This document shows positions 7,408 to 16,874 of a stretch of DNA of 32,199 nt, one piece after another; the stretch's first letter is position 1; every line of letters starts with the position of its first letter. Position numbers and translations under genes: made by a program. Origin of the DNA: Planctomycetota bacterium (GTDB taxonomy: Bacteria; Planctomycetota; MHYJ01; WSZJ01); the NCBI GenBank assembly GCA_016190145.1, contig JACPRD010000007.1, positions 1-32,199 on the forward strand, read 5' to 3'. The notes under the pieces are model-generated. The model was not told the DNA's origin, ran no database searches, and saw nothing but the letters and a program-made list of their open reading frames with translations.

Positions 7408-8439
7408 CTACTTCCGATTCGACACCCTTCCCAGCGCCTCCTTCACCAGCTTCTCCATCGAGCTGTCGCGATACTTCTCGATGATCTTCGTCAGCTCCGC
7501 CTTCGCGGCCGCCGCGTCAGCCAGCGCCTCCGCGCCGGCGATCTCCTTCTTCGCCGCTTCCGTCAGCGTCGCGAGCTCTGCCTCGGCCTTCTTTTTCCAG
7601 TACTCCAACGGCTTCACCTTCGCGATCGCCTCGAGCTGGCTGATCGCCACGCCGGGCTGCGTGCCCTTGACCTCGGCGGCGCGCTGAAGGGCCCCGTAGC
7701 ACTGGAACGTCGGCGTGTGCAGGTCGACCCAGGCGAGCTGTTTTTCCACCATCTTCGCGTCCATCACGTGTCCGACCTTCGGGAACTCGTCGTAGGTGAC
7801 CTCGAACTTCGCGTCCTTCATCTCCTGGAACGTCTTCCGCGCGCCGCCGGTCGTGTTGAGTTTGTCGTCGTAGGTGTCGTTGTCCTGGTCTCCGCAGCCC
7901 AGCCAGATGGGTTTCCGCTTGAGGTCCTCGGGCCCCTGCGCGTCCACCCAGCCGCCTCCCGCGCCGACCATGTACCCGGCGAAGTAGTTGTGGTAGTTCC
8001 GGTGCTGGCCGAATCCGATCGTGTAGTTCGCGCCCGCGGAGAATCCGCTGCAGAGCATGTAGCTCACCGTCACCTTGCTCCGGACGTCCTTCATCATCGC
8101 ATCCAGGATCTCGAGCGACCCGCCGTTCTCCCACCAGTGCGGCCGGTGCTCCCTCGGCATCACCGGGCAGACCGCGATGTACCCGCGTTTCTTCATCCCC
8201 AGCACGAAGGCGTTCCCGAGCTGGCCCTTCGCGTTGTCCACGTTCAGGTCCACCGTCTTCCCGTGCATGAACACGATCACCGGCGTCGGGGTCTTCGCGT
8301 TCCACCGGTCCGGCAGCTCCATGTGGTACTTGCCCTGCGGAATCTCGATCTCGTTCACTTTCTTGAGCGGCGGCGTCTTGCCCTGGGCGAACGCGTTCGA
8401 GGCGGCGGCGAGGACGAGCAGGAAGGCGATCAGGCGCAT
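7408..8439 (-). CDS. Secreted alpha/beta-hydrolase, PHB-depolymerase/feruloyl-esterase-like
   Basis: This 343-residue protein starts with a signal peptide (MRLIAFLLVLAAASNAFA, cleavage near AFA-QG). An alpha/beta-hydrolase fold follows: FMHGK near 57-61 as the oxyanion-hole region, the nucleophile elbow GFSAG at 132-136 (Ser134), a Gly/Asp-rich loop GCGDQDND near 181-188, and a likely catalytic His in KVGHVMD near 224. The pattern matches LpqC/polyhydroxybutyrate-depolymerase-type esterases. After about residue 245 comes a helical, Lys/Ala/Glu-rich C-terminal region of nearly 100 residues that is not part of the usual catalytic domain and may be a binding or spacer segment. The exact substrate is unknown. 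It lies downstream of the propeller-like gene with an 81-nt gap and may or may not share its transcript. Confidence 0.8.
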   Translation of the reverse strand: MRLIAFLLVLAAASNAFAQGKTPPLKKVNEIEIPQGKYHMELPDRWNAKTPTPVIVFMHGKTVDLNVDNAKGQLGNAFVLGMKKRGYIAVCPVMPREHRPHWWENGGSLEILDAMMKDVRSKVTVSYMLCSGFSAGANYTIGFGQHRNYHNYFAGYMVGAGGGWVDAQGPEDLKRKPIWLGCGDQDNDTYDDKLNTTGGARKTFQEMKDAKFEVTYDEFPKVGHVMDAKMVEKQLAWVDLHTPTFQCYGALQRAAEVKGTQPGVAISQLEAIAKVKPLEYWKKKAEAELATLTEAAKKEIAGAEALADAAAAKAELTKIIEKYRDSSMEKLVKEALGRVSNRK

Positions 8440-8520
8440 GGCGGTGCTCCCTGAAAAATCGGGAAGATCCTGACAGGACGTCCGGGACGTGCGCTCGTTA
8501 CATGATATCGAGGCGGGCGA

Positions 8521-9909
8521 TTAACGCACGGATCGGCGAAGGACCGTGTACTCCGGCTTCCCCGCCGCGTCCGGGGCGATGCGGAGGACGAGGAACAACT
8601 CCGCGCCGTCCAGAAGCGCGGCCACGATCGCGACGTCCGAGCGGGGGAAGCGGCGGACGACGCGGGCCTGGCGGGCCGGGACGTCGAGGAATCCGACGAC
8701 GACCGGCAGGAGTTCGTCCGAAGCATCCTCGCCGGAAAACGGGACAATGTCGTCCTCACCCACGATCCGGCGCGCGTAGAAAGGGGAGACCGGCGTCTCA
8801 ATGTCGAACGGCATCGCCCCGTCGAGCGGGCGCACGATCACCTTGCCGCTTCCGGGATCGAGCTGCCGCGAAACCAGCGCCGGGAGGTTCATCTTGTCGG
8901 GATTGAGCGACTGCGTCTTCATGCCCGTGACGAGATCGAAGACCGTTCCGCTGAGCTCGGCGACGTAACCGCCGACGAAGATGTGGTGCCCGCCGACGGG
9001 GACGGGGAAGCGGCCGACCTCCTTCCACGTGTCGAGATTCACGGCGTAGTACACCTGCACGATGCCGTCCCGGCTCCGGTAGTCGCCGTGAAGGATGGCG
9101 AACTCCGTCTTTCCGCGCGTGAAGACCCAGTCGTGGTTGATCCCGTCGGAGACCAGGCCCATGGCTCCCGAAACCGTGCCCGCGTAGTCCAGCTCGCCCG
9201 TGCGTGAGCCCTGGACGAAGCGGATTTTCGTGCTCGATCCATCCTCGGCGCCCGTGCGGAGGACGAGGAGATCCCGCCCGCCCACGGCAGCGAGAGAGGC
9301 CCGCATCGGGCTGCCCATGTTCAGGTCCGCCGCCGCGAGCGGCACCTTCCACGCGGGCCTGCCGTTCGAATCCACGTACGTGAGCAGCCCGCGTTCCGGG
9401 AGACGCTTGTCGGCCGGGATCCGGCCCGCGTCGAGGAGGATTCCGTTGGAGCCGGCGACGGGGGGGCGCTCCGAAAGTCCCGCGACGTCCAGGGACCACG
9501 CCGTCCGGCCGCCTTCCGCGAGGCCGGCAAGGCGGTGGGAAGCGGCATCGAGGCCGATCACGGCGCGTCCGGCGCGGAAGATCTGCCACGGGGAGGCGCC
9601 GCCCTCACGGCCGGTGCGGCCGTCGAAGTACCGGTCCCCGAACCAGAACGTACCCCCCACGGCGCCGAGCACCGCGGCCGGCGCGCCGTCGGGCAGGACG
9701 CGCGCGTCGACGCGGGAGAGGAACTTCCCGGATCCGCGCTCGACCGTGAGCACGGGACCGGTGCACAGGAAGACGTGGCTCTCCGTCGCGATCAGCGCCA
9801 GCGGCTCGCCCGCCGCTTCCGCCGGCACCGCGAACTCCCAGTCCTCTCCGGCTCCGGCCGTCGCGGCGCACGCGAGCATCGCCGCCGCCGCCATCGACAG
9901 GCGCTTCAT
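8521..9909 (-). CDS. Secreted beta-propeller-like protein of unknown function
   Basis: This is a 462-residue protein with a signal peptide (MKRLSMAAAAMLACAATAGAG). The rest is beta-rich with recurring short blocks such as GKFLSRVD, GRTAWSLDVAG, GRPAWKVPLAA and TWKEVGRFPVPVGG. These resemble PQQ/quinoprotein-type propeller blades, but no blade signature is clean enough for a firm family name. No catalytic motif is visible. Its ATG overlaps the TGA stop of the kinase gene (ATGA, 9906-9909), so the two are likely translationally coupled. A possible job is as an extracytoplasmic protein functionally tied to the kinase; that is inference from coupling alone. Confidence 0.75.
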   Translation of the reverse strand: MKRLSMAAAAMLACAATAGAGEDWEFAVPAEAAGEPLALIATESHVFLCTGPVLTVERGSGKFLSRVDARVLPDGAPAAVLGAVGGTFWFGDRYFDGRTGREGGASPWQIFRAGRAVIGLDAASHRLAGLAEGGRTAWSLDVAGLSERPPVAGSNGILLDAGRIPADKRLPERGLLTYVDSNGRPAWKVPLAAADLNMGSPMRASLAAVGGRDLLVLRTGAEDGSSTKIRFVQGSRTGELDYAGTVSGAMGLVSDGINHDWVFTRGKTEFAILHGDYRSRDGIVQVYYAVNLDTWKEVGRFPVPVGGHHIFVGGYVAELSGTVFDLVTGMKTQSLNPDKMNLPALVSRQLDPGSGKVIVRPLDGAMPFDIETPVSPFYARRIVGEDDIVPFSGEDASDELLPVVVGFLDVPARQARVVRRFPRSDVAIVAALLDGAELFLVLRIAPDAAGKPEYTVLRRSVR

Positions 9910-12900
9910 TCGACGGCCTCGCCCACGACTTTCTCCGGGCTTCCGGGTCGCGGAAGCTGCGCGCGCTCCGGATGCGAGAGATAATGGCTCCCGTACGCCC
10001 CGCACCGCGGCGCCAGATTCGCCACGCGCTCCCCCGCCTTCCGCAGCAGCTCCGCGGCCGCGTGGTTGTCCCCCGCCTTCGACGCCGTCCGCGCCTGCAC
10101 GGCCAGCGCCCGCCACTTTACTTCTTCCGATCCCCGCGCCATCGCCGCCCGCAGGTGCCGCGACGCGTGCGCCGTATCGTGCTGGGCGAGGATGAGGTGG
10201 AACCACGCGGACCTGCCGCCCGCGCCCGCGGCGTGCGCGAGCGCCAGCCCCTCGCGGGCCGCCGCGGGGTCGGCGGCCGCGCGCGCGGAGAGGAGATCGA
10301 GCCGGCCCCAGAAGTCCGTCGCCTCCGTGTCGATCAGCGCGCGGGTTTCCGAAGGTGGAAGTGGCAGTTTCGTCCAGCGCGACAGGCGGATGAGGGCGGC
10401 GCGGGCGGAGGCGCGGGTGCCGAAGTGATCGACGGCGGGGAGGGCGGCGGCGTCCTCGGAAGCGCGGGCGAAGGCGCCGAGCGTCTCGTAGATGCCGATC
10501 CGCGCGGTGAGCGCGCGGGCTTCGGCGGCGGGGATGCCCACCTGGCGCGCGAAGACGAGCGCGCGTTCGCCGGCCGCGAGGGCGTCCGCGTGGCGCCCCT
10601 CGAACGCCGCGAGCGAGCACTCCACGAGCGCGAACTCCGCCAGCATCTGGGGGTCGTCCATCCCCTCCGCCGCCTCGCGCGCCCAGGCCAGGCACTCCAG
10701 GCCCAGCGCCGCCCGCCCGCACTCGAGCGCGGTCTTCGCGAGCCCCAGCGCGGCGGCCACCCGCGGCGGCGATGCCGACGCTTCCTGGAACGCCCGCGTC
10801 CACCGCTCGTGCGCCCGGGCGAGCCATCCCGCCGAGAAACAGGCCTCGCCCGCGAGCGATCGCGCGAGGGCGCGGTCGTCGGGAGAGGCGTTGCCGCGCG
10901 TGAGCCAGTCGACCAGCGAGTCCGCCGCGGCCTGCGCGGGAGCCGTCCGGCCCTCGGCGATCAGGATGCGCACGTGAAGCGCGGTCCGCTCGGGATCGGT
11001 CTTCGGCAGCAGCAGATCCGAGCGGTCGATGAGCTGCCGTGCCTCCTGCGTCCGTCCCCGGAACAGCGCGAGTTCCGCCCGGCGGCAGAGAATCCGTCCC
11101 TCGACGTGCGCGGCGGGCCGGCCCTCGATCTGCGTGAGGATCTCGTCCGCGCGCGAGGAGAACCCGAGCCGGAGGCACGCCGATTCGAGCAGGAACATTC
11201 CCCGCGCCTCCGCCCGCGGGTCAGCCGCGCGCTTCGACGCCGCAATCGCCCGCTCCGCCGACGCCAGCGCCTGGGAAGCCCTTCCGCACGTGAGGTGCAG
11301 CTGCGCGAGATCCGCGTGCAGGTGTTCGAGGTCGCCGTGCTCCCCGAGCCGCTGGCGGATCTCGATCGCGCGCTCGAAGGCCGCCTTCGCGTCGCCGTGG
11401 CGCCCCATCCGCCGCAGGACGTACCCGCGCGTCCGCTCGCAGTCCACCACGAGGTCGCGATCCCCGATGACCGCGCAGTGCGCGATCGCGTCCTCGATCG
11501 CCGTCAACGCCTCCTCCCCGCGCCCCGAAGCCTCGAGCGCCGACGCGTACCGTTCGAGCACTTCGGCCGTCCCCGCGTCGTCTCCCTGGACGCCCGCGAC
11601 GGCGTCCGCGAGCCGCTGCGACGCCTCTTCCGGCCGTCCGTCCGCCATCGCGAGCTCGCCCGCGACGCGCGCCGCCAGCGCGTGCAGTTTCGCGTCCCCG
11701 CCCGAGGCCACCGCCGGCGCCGCGGCGTCAAACTCGCGATGCGCCTCCTTGTCCCGCCCGAGCCGCATCAGCACCAGCGCGAGCAGCAGCCTGCCGTGCG
11801 CGACGCCCGCCGCCGACCCGCCCTGGTCCTCCCGCCCGATCGCCCGCGCGAGCAGATCGCGCGCGACCTCCGCCTGCCCGCGCCTGAGCTCGCCCACCGC
11901 CCAGCGGCGCAGGACGGCGCCTTCGATGGTCGAGGGAAGCGGGCACTCGAGGAGTCCGGCGGCGAGGCGCGACACGTCGGGCGGCGCCACGTTGGGCTGT
12001 TCCAGAATCGCCAGGCACGCGGGCACGCCGAGCGCGTCCCCCGACTTGAGCAGATGGAACGCGTGTGCCGCGGTCCCTCCGTGGCCCTCCTTCTCGATCA
12101 GCGCCGCCACCCGCCCGTGCGCCGGCCCGATTCCCGGCCAGCTCGTCGTCTCGGCGATGCGCAGGCCGGCGTCGGGGAAGCGCGACCGGATGCTGGTGCG
12201 CGCGGCGTCCGCGACGGCGACGCCGGAGGCCGTGAGCGCGAGCGCGATCGCCGCGGCGTCCGCCTCGGGCCGGCCGAACACCGTCTCGAGGTGCCCCACG
12301 CCGACCGGCCGCCCCAGCACCGCGAGCGTCAGCGCCGCGTCGCGCTCCTGCGGCTGCATCTTCTCGAGGCGCGCGGAAAGCGCCTCCTGAAGCGACGCCG
12401 GCACGACGTCCTCGCGCCCGATGTCTCCGAGGATCCACCCGCGGTTCGTGCGGCGGAACCGCCGCGTCGACACCCACCACCGCACCGTTTCCTCGATGAA
12501 CGCCGGATTCCCCCCCGTCTCGCGCGCGAGCCGCTCCGCCACGACCGGCGGAATCGACACGCCGAACATCGACTTCACCATCGCCGTCGCGCCCTTCGCG
12601 TCCACCGGCTCCAGCACGATCGGATCCCCCGGTATCCCCGGCCCCGGCCGCGACGCCGTCACCACGAGCGCCGGCACCGGATCGTCCGCCGCCGCCACCT
12701 GCATCATCTTCACGAACCGCGCCAGCAGGTCCCGCGACTCCGTGTCCGCCTCTTCAAAACAGTCGAACAGGATCGCGCACGCGCGCAGCCGCGCGGTGTC
12801 GAGGATGAACGGAAGCGGGTCGGCCTCCGGCGGGGCGCCGCCGCGCGCGGCCGCCATCGCGGCCAGCACCTTGGACCACGCGCCGAGGCGCGTGCCGTCC

Positions 12901-13976
12901 GGCATCCCCTCGTACACCGCGATGCCGCGCACCTGGCACTGGATCCGGAACTCGCGCAGGAGGCGCGTCTTCCCCAGCCCGGGCTCCGCCACCACCGCGA
13001 ACGCGCACGGGACCGGATTGTTCCCAGTCCGCCGCCCGAACTCGCGCGTCACCTCGCCGCGCCGCAGCACCATCCGCGCGCGCTGCGCCATCGCGTCCAT
13101 CATCGTCTTGAGCGCCGCGTCCCGGCCCACCAGCGTGCCGCTTCCCAGGAACCCGTCCACCGTCTTGCGCATTTCGAGGGAAGGGGACTGGCCGGCGCAC
13201 ATGGCGAGTTCGTTGGCGACCTCGTCGGCGCTCTGGAAGCGGTCGCCGGGGTCTTTCTGGAGGAGGCGCATGACGATGGCTTCGACGCGCGTGGGGATGG
13301 AGGGGTTGATTTCGCGGAGGGGGCGGGGCTGTTCCTGGAGGTGGCAGCCGATGATCTCGGTGGTGGTGACGCCCTCGAACGGGGGCATGCGGCCGAGGAT
13401 GACGTAGAGGGTGACGCCGAGAGCGTAGAGGTCGACGCGGTGGTCGAACGGCTGGCCGCGGAGGGCTTCGGGGGCGAGGTAGCCGAGGGTGCCGGCGACT
13501 TCGCCGAGGTCGTCGAGGGGCTTGGCGATGCCGAAGTCGATGACGCGCGCGGGGCCCTGGTCGGGGACGAGGACGTTGGCGGGTTTCACGTCGCGGTGGA
13601 CGAGGCCGCGTTCGTGCATGAAGGAAAGGGCGCGGGCGATCTGGGCGGCGAGGTCGAGGCAGCGGTTGAGGTCGGAGTGTTCGGTGGCTTCGAACAGGTT
13701 CTTGCCGTCGACGCGTTCGGCGGTGAAGAAGTAGTCGTTCTCGGGTTCGAGCTTCCCGAAGTCGTAGACGCGTTCGATATTGGGGTGGCGGAAGCGGGAG
13801 AGGAGGAGGAACTCGTGGCGGAACAGCTCGACGTTAGGGAGGCGGTCGGCGCGGACGGTTTTGAGGGCGAGGACCTCCTTGCGGACGCGGTCGTAGACCT
13901 CGTGGACGACGCCCATGCCGCCTCTTCCGAGGGTCTTGAGGATCTGGTAGCGGCCGTTGAGGAGGGCGGTGGTCAT
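9906..13976 (-). CDS. Giant Ser/Thr protein kinase with AAA-type ATPase and TPR-like region
   Basis: This 1356-residue protein has three parts. Residues about 10-260 are a Hanks-type kinase: glycine loop GRGGMG (17-22), ATP lysine 39 in LALKT, catalytic HRDVKPAN (127-134), DFG (147-149) and GTLGYLAPE. It looks catalytically complete. Residues about 280-620 are an ATPase of the kind seen in STAND/LuxR-type regulators: Walker A AEPGLGKT (330-337) and Walker B-like AILFDCFEEAD (401-411). From about 650 to the end are alanine-rich helical repeats of TPR type. I see no transmembrane segment, so it is probably cytoplasmic. Kinase-ATPase-TPR fusions of this kind integrate signals in Planctomycetota, Myxococcota and relatives. 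No DNA-binding domain is visible. The opposite strand also has a long open frame, explained by high GC. It lies downstream of the PGA-type locus but has its own 124-nt upstream gap. Confidence 0.93.
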   Translation of the reverse strand: MTTALLNGRYQILKTLGRGGMGVVHEVYDRVRKEVLALKTVRADRLPNVELFRHEFLLLSRFRHPNIERVYDFGKLEPENDYFFTAERVDGKNLFEATEHSDLNRCLDLAAQIARALSFMHERGLVHRDVKPANVLVPDQGPARVIDFGIAKPLDDLGEVAGTLGYLAPEALRGQPFDHRVDLYALGVTLYVILGRMPPFEGVTTTEIIGCHLQEQPRPLREINPSIPTRVEAIVMRLLQKDPGDRFQSADEVANELAMCAGQSPSLEMRKTVDGFLGSGTLVGRDAALKTMMDAMAQRARMVLRRGEVTREFGRRTGNNPVPCAFAVVAEPGLGKTRLLREFRIQCQVRGIAVYEGMPDGTRLGAWSKVLAAMAAARGGAPPEADPLPFILDTARLRACAILFDCFEEADTESRDLLARFVKMMQVAAADDPVPALVVTASRPGPGIPGDPIVLEPVDAKGATAMVKSMFGVSIPPVVAERLARETGGNPAFIEETVRWWVSTRRFRRTNRGWILGDIGREDVVPASLQEALSARLEKMQPQERDAALTLAVLGRPVGVGHLETVFGRPEADAAAIALALTASGVAVADAARTSIRSRFPDAGLRIAETTSWPGIGPAHGRVAALIEKEGHGGTAAHAFHLLKSGDALGVPACLAILEQPNVAPPDVSRLAAGLLECPLPSTIEGAVLRRWAVGELRRGQAEVARDLLARAIGREDQGGSAAGVAHGRLLLALVLMRLGRDKEAHREFDAAAPAVASGGDAKLHALAARVAGELAMADGRPEEASQRLADAVAGVQGDDAGTAEVLERYASALEASGRGEEALTAIEDAIAHCAVIGDRDLVVDCERTRGYVLRRMGRHGDAKAAFERAIEIRQRLGEHGDLEHLHADLAQLHLTCGRASQALASAERAIAASKRAADPRAEARGMFLLESACLRLGFSSRADEILTQIEGRPAAHVEGRILCRRAELALFRGRTQEARQLIDRSDLLLPKTDPERTALHVRILIAEGRTAPAQAAADSLVDWLTRGNASPDDRALARSLAGEACFSAGWLARAHERWTRAFQEASASPPRVAAALGLAKTALECGRAALGLECLAWAREAAEGMDDPQMLAEFALVECSLAAFEGRHADALAAGERALVFARQVGIPAAEARALTARIGIYETLGAFARASEDAAALPAVDHFGTRASARAALIRLSRWTKLPLPPSETRALIDTEATDFWGRLDLLSARAAADPAAAREGLALAHAAGAGGRSAWFHLILAQHDTAHASRHLRAAMARGSEEVKWRALAVQARTASKAGDNHAAAELLRKAGERVANLAPRCGAYGSHYLSHPERAQLPRPGSPEKVVGEAVE

Positions 13977-14100
13977 TGACGGGGAGGGGGTATGTTAACC
14001 GGACGGGGGGTTGCGGCGTAGGAAGGAAGGGGGGGGTGGGAGCGTCTGATCGCGCCGGAATCGAACCCGGGCAGGCCCGCGGCCCGGTGGGGCGCAGGGC

Positions 14101-14994
14101 CTATTTTCCGCCGTTCTTCAGGTCCTTCGACGGCATGAAGATCCGGAACGCCACGCTCTGCTCGCCCTTCGGACGGAACTCGACCCGGTGCTTTCCGTCC
14201 GGCATCTTGACCTTGAAATCGTCCTGCTGGCCGGGCACAAGGGTCTTCTCGTCCGGGTAGGTGCGTACGTGGCTTCGCGCCGCCTTGAACGACTTCTCCA
14301 GCGCGACCGCGCCGTCGATCACGACTTCGACCTTGTATTCCGTTTCCGTGCGCATGGAAGCGTCGAACGTGAGCGAGGCGTAAATGTCGAGCGTCGTGGG
14401 GCCGACCACGTCCATAGCCACCGGCTTGTCCTTCGTCGAGAAATACCAGGTGCGCTCCCGCTCCTCGAAGATCTCCTCCACCGCCTTCTCGAATTCCGCC
14501 GGCGTCATTTCCGTCCGCAGGCTCCGTTTCTGCTTCGTCGCGCGGCTGAAACTCGCGTTGGCCGGCGCGTCGGATCTGAACTGAAACGTGTGCTCGCCCT
14601 CCGGCACATCAAGAGTGATGGTGCTGCGGGCGCCCGGCGCCGACCCGTGGCCGTTCTCCGCGTAGGTGCTGGACTTCGAGCGCCGGCACGAGAGCTTCCG
14701 GGCGTCGAGATCCTTCCCGTCCATCGCGATCCGGACGGAGATCTCCACGTTCGCCGGCATTTTTTCCTCGAAATGACCCCGCACGTACGCGCGAAGGCGC
14801 GTCGGCCCCTTGAGGCGAACCGAGGCTCCGTCCCCGTCGAGCGCGTAGTACGTCAGCGTCTTTCCCTCGACGGACAGTTTCACCGGCCGGGCGCCCTCGC
14901 GAGGGGCGACCGTCTTCCAGATCGTGAGTTCGGGGGCCCCGGCGCACATGAGGGCCAGCGCGGACAGGGCGAGCGCGAGAGTCGGCGTTTTCAT
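14101..14994 (-). CDS. Secreted protein with two copies of the PGA-locus beta-rich module
   Basis: This 297-residue protein has a signal peptide (MKTPTLALALSALALMCAGA). It contains two copies of one module. Copy 1 (about residues 60-155) begins GPTRLRAYVRGHF and has VRIAMDGK, then TITLDVPEGEHTFQFR. Copy 2 (about 195-290) begins GPTTLDIYASLTF and has VEVVIDGA, then VKMPDGKHRVEFRP. A helical linker with EFEKAVEEIFEERE separates them. The same module starts the outer-membrane protein at 18160-19674 (GPTRVLVYSRLDF ... VLVIDVPADGAQTLVFS). I know no name for it. It is the last gene of the leftward PGA-type cluster, 85 nt after pgsW. It is probably periplasmic and a partner of the barrel protein; that is inference. 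Confidence 0.8.
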   Translation of the reverse strand: MKTPTLALALSALALMCAGAPELTIWKTVAPREGARPVKLSVEGKTLTYYALDGDGASVRLKGPTRLRAYVRGHFEEKMPANVEISVRIAMDGKDLDARKLSCRRSKSSTYAENGHGSAPGARSTITLDVPEGEHTFQFRSDAPANASFSRATKQKRSLRTEMTPAEFEKAVEEIFEERERTWYFSTKDKPVAMDVVGPTTLDIYASLTFDASMRTETEYKVEVVIDGAVALEKSFKAARSHVRTYPDEKTLVPGQQDDFKVKMPDGKHRVEFRPKGEQSVAFRIFMPSKDLKNGGK

Positions 14995-15079
14995 GGATCC
15001 TGCGGAATGGTCCCCCTGGAATGGCGTGGAGGGGCAATTGTAGCGGGCGGGAGGGCGGGATGCCACCCCGGTCTGGCCC

Positions 15080-16258
15080 CTACAGCACCGGCTCCCCTGG
15101 ATCCGGCGGCTTCCCCCCTCCCGGGACCACCGGCGGCTGCGCCGGCGACGGCACCGGCTTCCTGAAAAACGTGTGCTTGAGATCCAGTCGCACCGCCGTC
15201 GCCACGAGAAGCGCCAGCACGACGAGCGTGCCGATCACGAGCACCAGGTTGTACCGCTTGCTGATGAACAGCCGTCCCTCTCCCACCTCGCCCGCCGCCG
15301 CCTGCCGCCGCGGCAGCCCGTGCTCCTCGGCCAGCTTCCTGAAGTCCATCAGGTGCACGACCGGAACGCCCTTCTTCAGCATCTTGAGCATCACGCCCTC
15401 AGTCGGATAGTTCTTCACCACGTAGGCCGTCGTGAGCCCCGTGTCAATCAGCTTGTCCCCCACACGGTTCGATCCCACGCTCGCCAGCCCGCCCCCGATG
15501 TTCACGTAGCACCTGTACGGCTTCCCCTTCGCCGCCTTCTCGTACAGGTCCATGCGCCGCTTGATCGACTCCACCAGCGTCTTCGCGGCGATCTTCTCCA
15601 CCCCGTTCCGCTGGATCGCCCCGTCGATCATCCCGATCGTCGCCTTGTTCAGGCCCACCCCCTTGTCCTTGTCGCCGCCGACGGAAGCGGCGATCGAGCG
15701 GGTGCGGATGGTCCCGGCGTCGAACAGCGCCTTTTCCATGTCGAGCCAGGTAAACTCGGCGTAGTTGGCCCCGAACGTCGAGGAGCCGACCGAGGTGATC
15801 ACGACCGGCTTCGCCTCGAGCGTCTCGATCGCGCAGATCACCGCGAGGTTCGCCCCTGGGAAAGAGCCCGTCATCGCGACCGCCACCAGGTCCCCCTTGC
15901 CGACCCCCGCTTCCTTGAGAAGCGACACGATGACCGCCGCGAGATTCGGATTCGTCGACGTTTGCTTCGCCCGCAGGTAGCCCTTGTCGGTCGTGAGCGG
16001 CCCCGTCTGGTCGTCCGCGCCGATCAGCCCCGTATGCTCGGGGTCGTTGTCGTAATTGATGTCGAGCCCCGCCTTCTTGCGCGCCTCGCGGATCACGGCG
16101 TGCCCCTGCTTCGTCCTCTCCGCCGCGGTCTTCTTCTCGCGGTACCACTTCTCCTTCACGTCCACCTTCGCCTTCTCCACCAGCGCGTACCCCGCGACGG
16201 CGATCGCCGCGAGGATCGCGAGCGTGGCGGGCGGGACTTTTCCCTGGCGGAGGCGCAT
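15080..16258 (-). CDS. pgsW: Poly-gamma-glutamate system protein PgsW
   Basis: This 392-residue protein resembles the poly-gamma-glutamate system protein often found next to capB and capC. An N-terminal transmembrane segment (about 10-26) is followed by a large soluble region with DLVAVAMTGSFPGANLA, VVITSVGSSTFGANY, and a Gly-rich NIGGGLASVGSN. A second transmembrane segment lies at about 336-357, followed by a Pro-rich tail. The topology puts the middle region outside the inner membrane. Its biochemical role is not established to my knowledge. Its ATG overlaps the capC stop by one base (TGATG), strong evidence for translational coupling. Confidence 0.85.
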   Translation of the reverse strand: MRLRQGKVPPATLAILAAIAVAGYALVEKAKVDVKEKWYREKKTAAERTKQGHAVIREARKKAGLDINYDNDPEHTGLIGADDQTGPLTTDKGYLRAKQTSTNPNLAAVIVSLLKEAGVGKGDLVAVAMTGSFPGANLAVICAIETLEAKPVVITSVGSSTFGANYAEFTWLDMEKALFDAGTIRTRSIAASVGGDKDKGVGLNKATIGMIDGAIQRNGVEKIAAKTLVESIKRRMDLYEKAAKGKPYRCYVNIGGGLASVGSNRVGDKLIDTGLTTAYVVKNYPTEGVMLKMLKKGVPVVHLMDFRKLAEEHGLPRRQAAAGEVGEGRLFISKRYNLVLVIGTLVVLALLVATAVRLDLKHTFFRKPVPSPAQPPVVPGGGKPPDPGEPVL

Positions 16259-16800
16259 CAGATGAACGTCCTCGGGCCGGCGGCGATCAGGATCAGGCGG
16301 ACGAAAACGCTCGCGATCATGAGCGACGAGACGGTCTGAACCAGCCCCTGGCGCTCCATCCAGTCCGCAATGAGCCCCGGAATAATGAAGCCGATCGAGG
16401 CGATCGCGACCGGCGGCGCTTCGCCCGCCGGGATCGCGAACGCGTGCGACAGCCAGCCCAGCGTGAAACCGGTCAGGATGAAGATCACCGTGCGCCGCCG
16501 CCCGTAGATCAGCATGTACCGCGACAGGAATTTCACCACCGCGTACGTCGCGAGCGCCACGGCGAGCGTGCCCGCGACGCGGAGAGGTTCATGAAGGGTC
16601 AGGGCCATGTAGCCCGGGACGATCATGCCGCCGGTCGCCAGGCCGAGGGTCTCGGAGAAAATGAGCGAGATCACGAGCCCGATCGAGATCGCCTCGACGA
16701 GCGGCTCGGGGCCGGCGGGGGAAGGGGCCGCGGCGAAGGCGCAGGCGCAGAGGAGGAGGTTGAGGAGGGCGGCGCGGAAGAGTGTGCGGGCGGTGGGCAC
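16258..16800 (-). CDS. capC: Poly-gamma-glutamate synthase membrane subunit CapC/PgsC
   Basis: CapC/PgsC is the small integral-membrane subunit that works with the CapB ligase in polymerising glutamate. From about residue 35 the protein follows the family closely: LVISLIFSETLGLATGGMIVPGYMAL, then SRYMLIYGRRR and IGFIIPGLIADWMERQGL (quoted in part, see 16290-16700). It has several membrane segments. At 180 residues it is longer than the usual ~150 because of a leading hydrophobic segment with a signal-like AFAAA end. I chose the GTG at 16800, since the frame further upstream runs through the heptamer tract and into the capB gene without family sequence. A weak GGAG lies 12-15 nt upstream. A start nearer the conserved region cannot be excluded. 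Confidence 0.87.
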   Translation of the reverse strand: MPTARTLFRAALLNLLLCACAFAAAPSPAGPEPLVEAISIGLVISLIFSETLGLATGGMIVPGYMALTLHEPLRVAGTLAVALATYAVVKFLSRYMLIYGRRRTVIFILTGFTLGWLSHAFAIPAGEAPPVAIASIGFIIPGLIADWMERQGLVQTVSSLMIASVFVRLILIAAGPRTFI

Positions 16801-16839
16801 GGAAGGGGGCTCCGGTGGGGCCTGATGGACGATAAGGGC

Positions 16840-16874
16840 AATTTTGAATTTTGAATTATGAATTTTGAATTTCC
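16840..16874. repeat. AATTTTG heptamer array over the capB stop codon
   Basis: Five consecutive 7-bp units read AATTTTG, AATTTTG, AATTATG, AATTTTG and AATTTCC. The capB TAA (16856-16858) lies inside, so the last residues of CapB (EIQNS) are encoded by repeat sequence. The unit is the same as in the array at 77-160. The tract occupies most of the short capB-capC spacer. Confidence 0.85.

Noticed and set aside
9972..13979. A very long open frame on the plus strand opposite the kinase gene
   Set aside because: Its translation is Arg/Glu/Ala/Val-rich low-complexity sequence as expected of the antisense of a high-GC gene, whereas the minus strand has full kinase and ATPase motifs.
14055..14070. 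GGTTCGATTCCGG on the minus strand, like a tRNA T-arm
   Set aside because: The T-stem pairs poorly and no matching acceptor, D-arm or anticodon arm lies in the 60 bp on the 5' side, which would run into the 14101-14994 gene.
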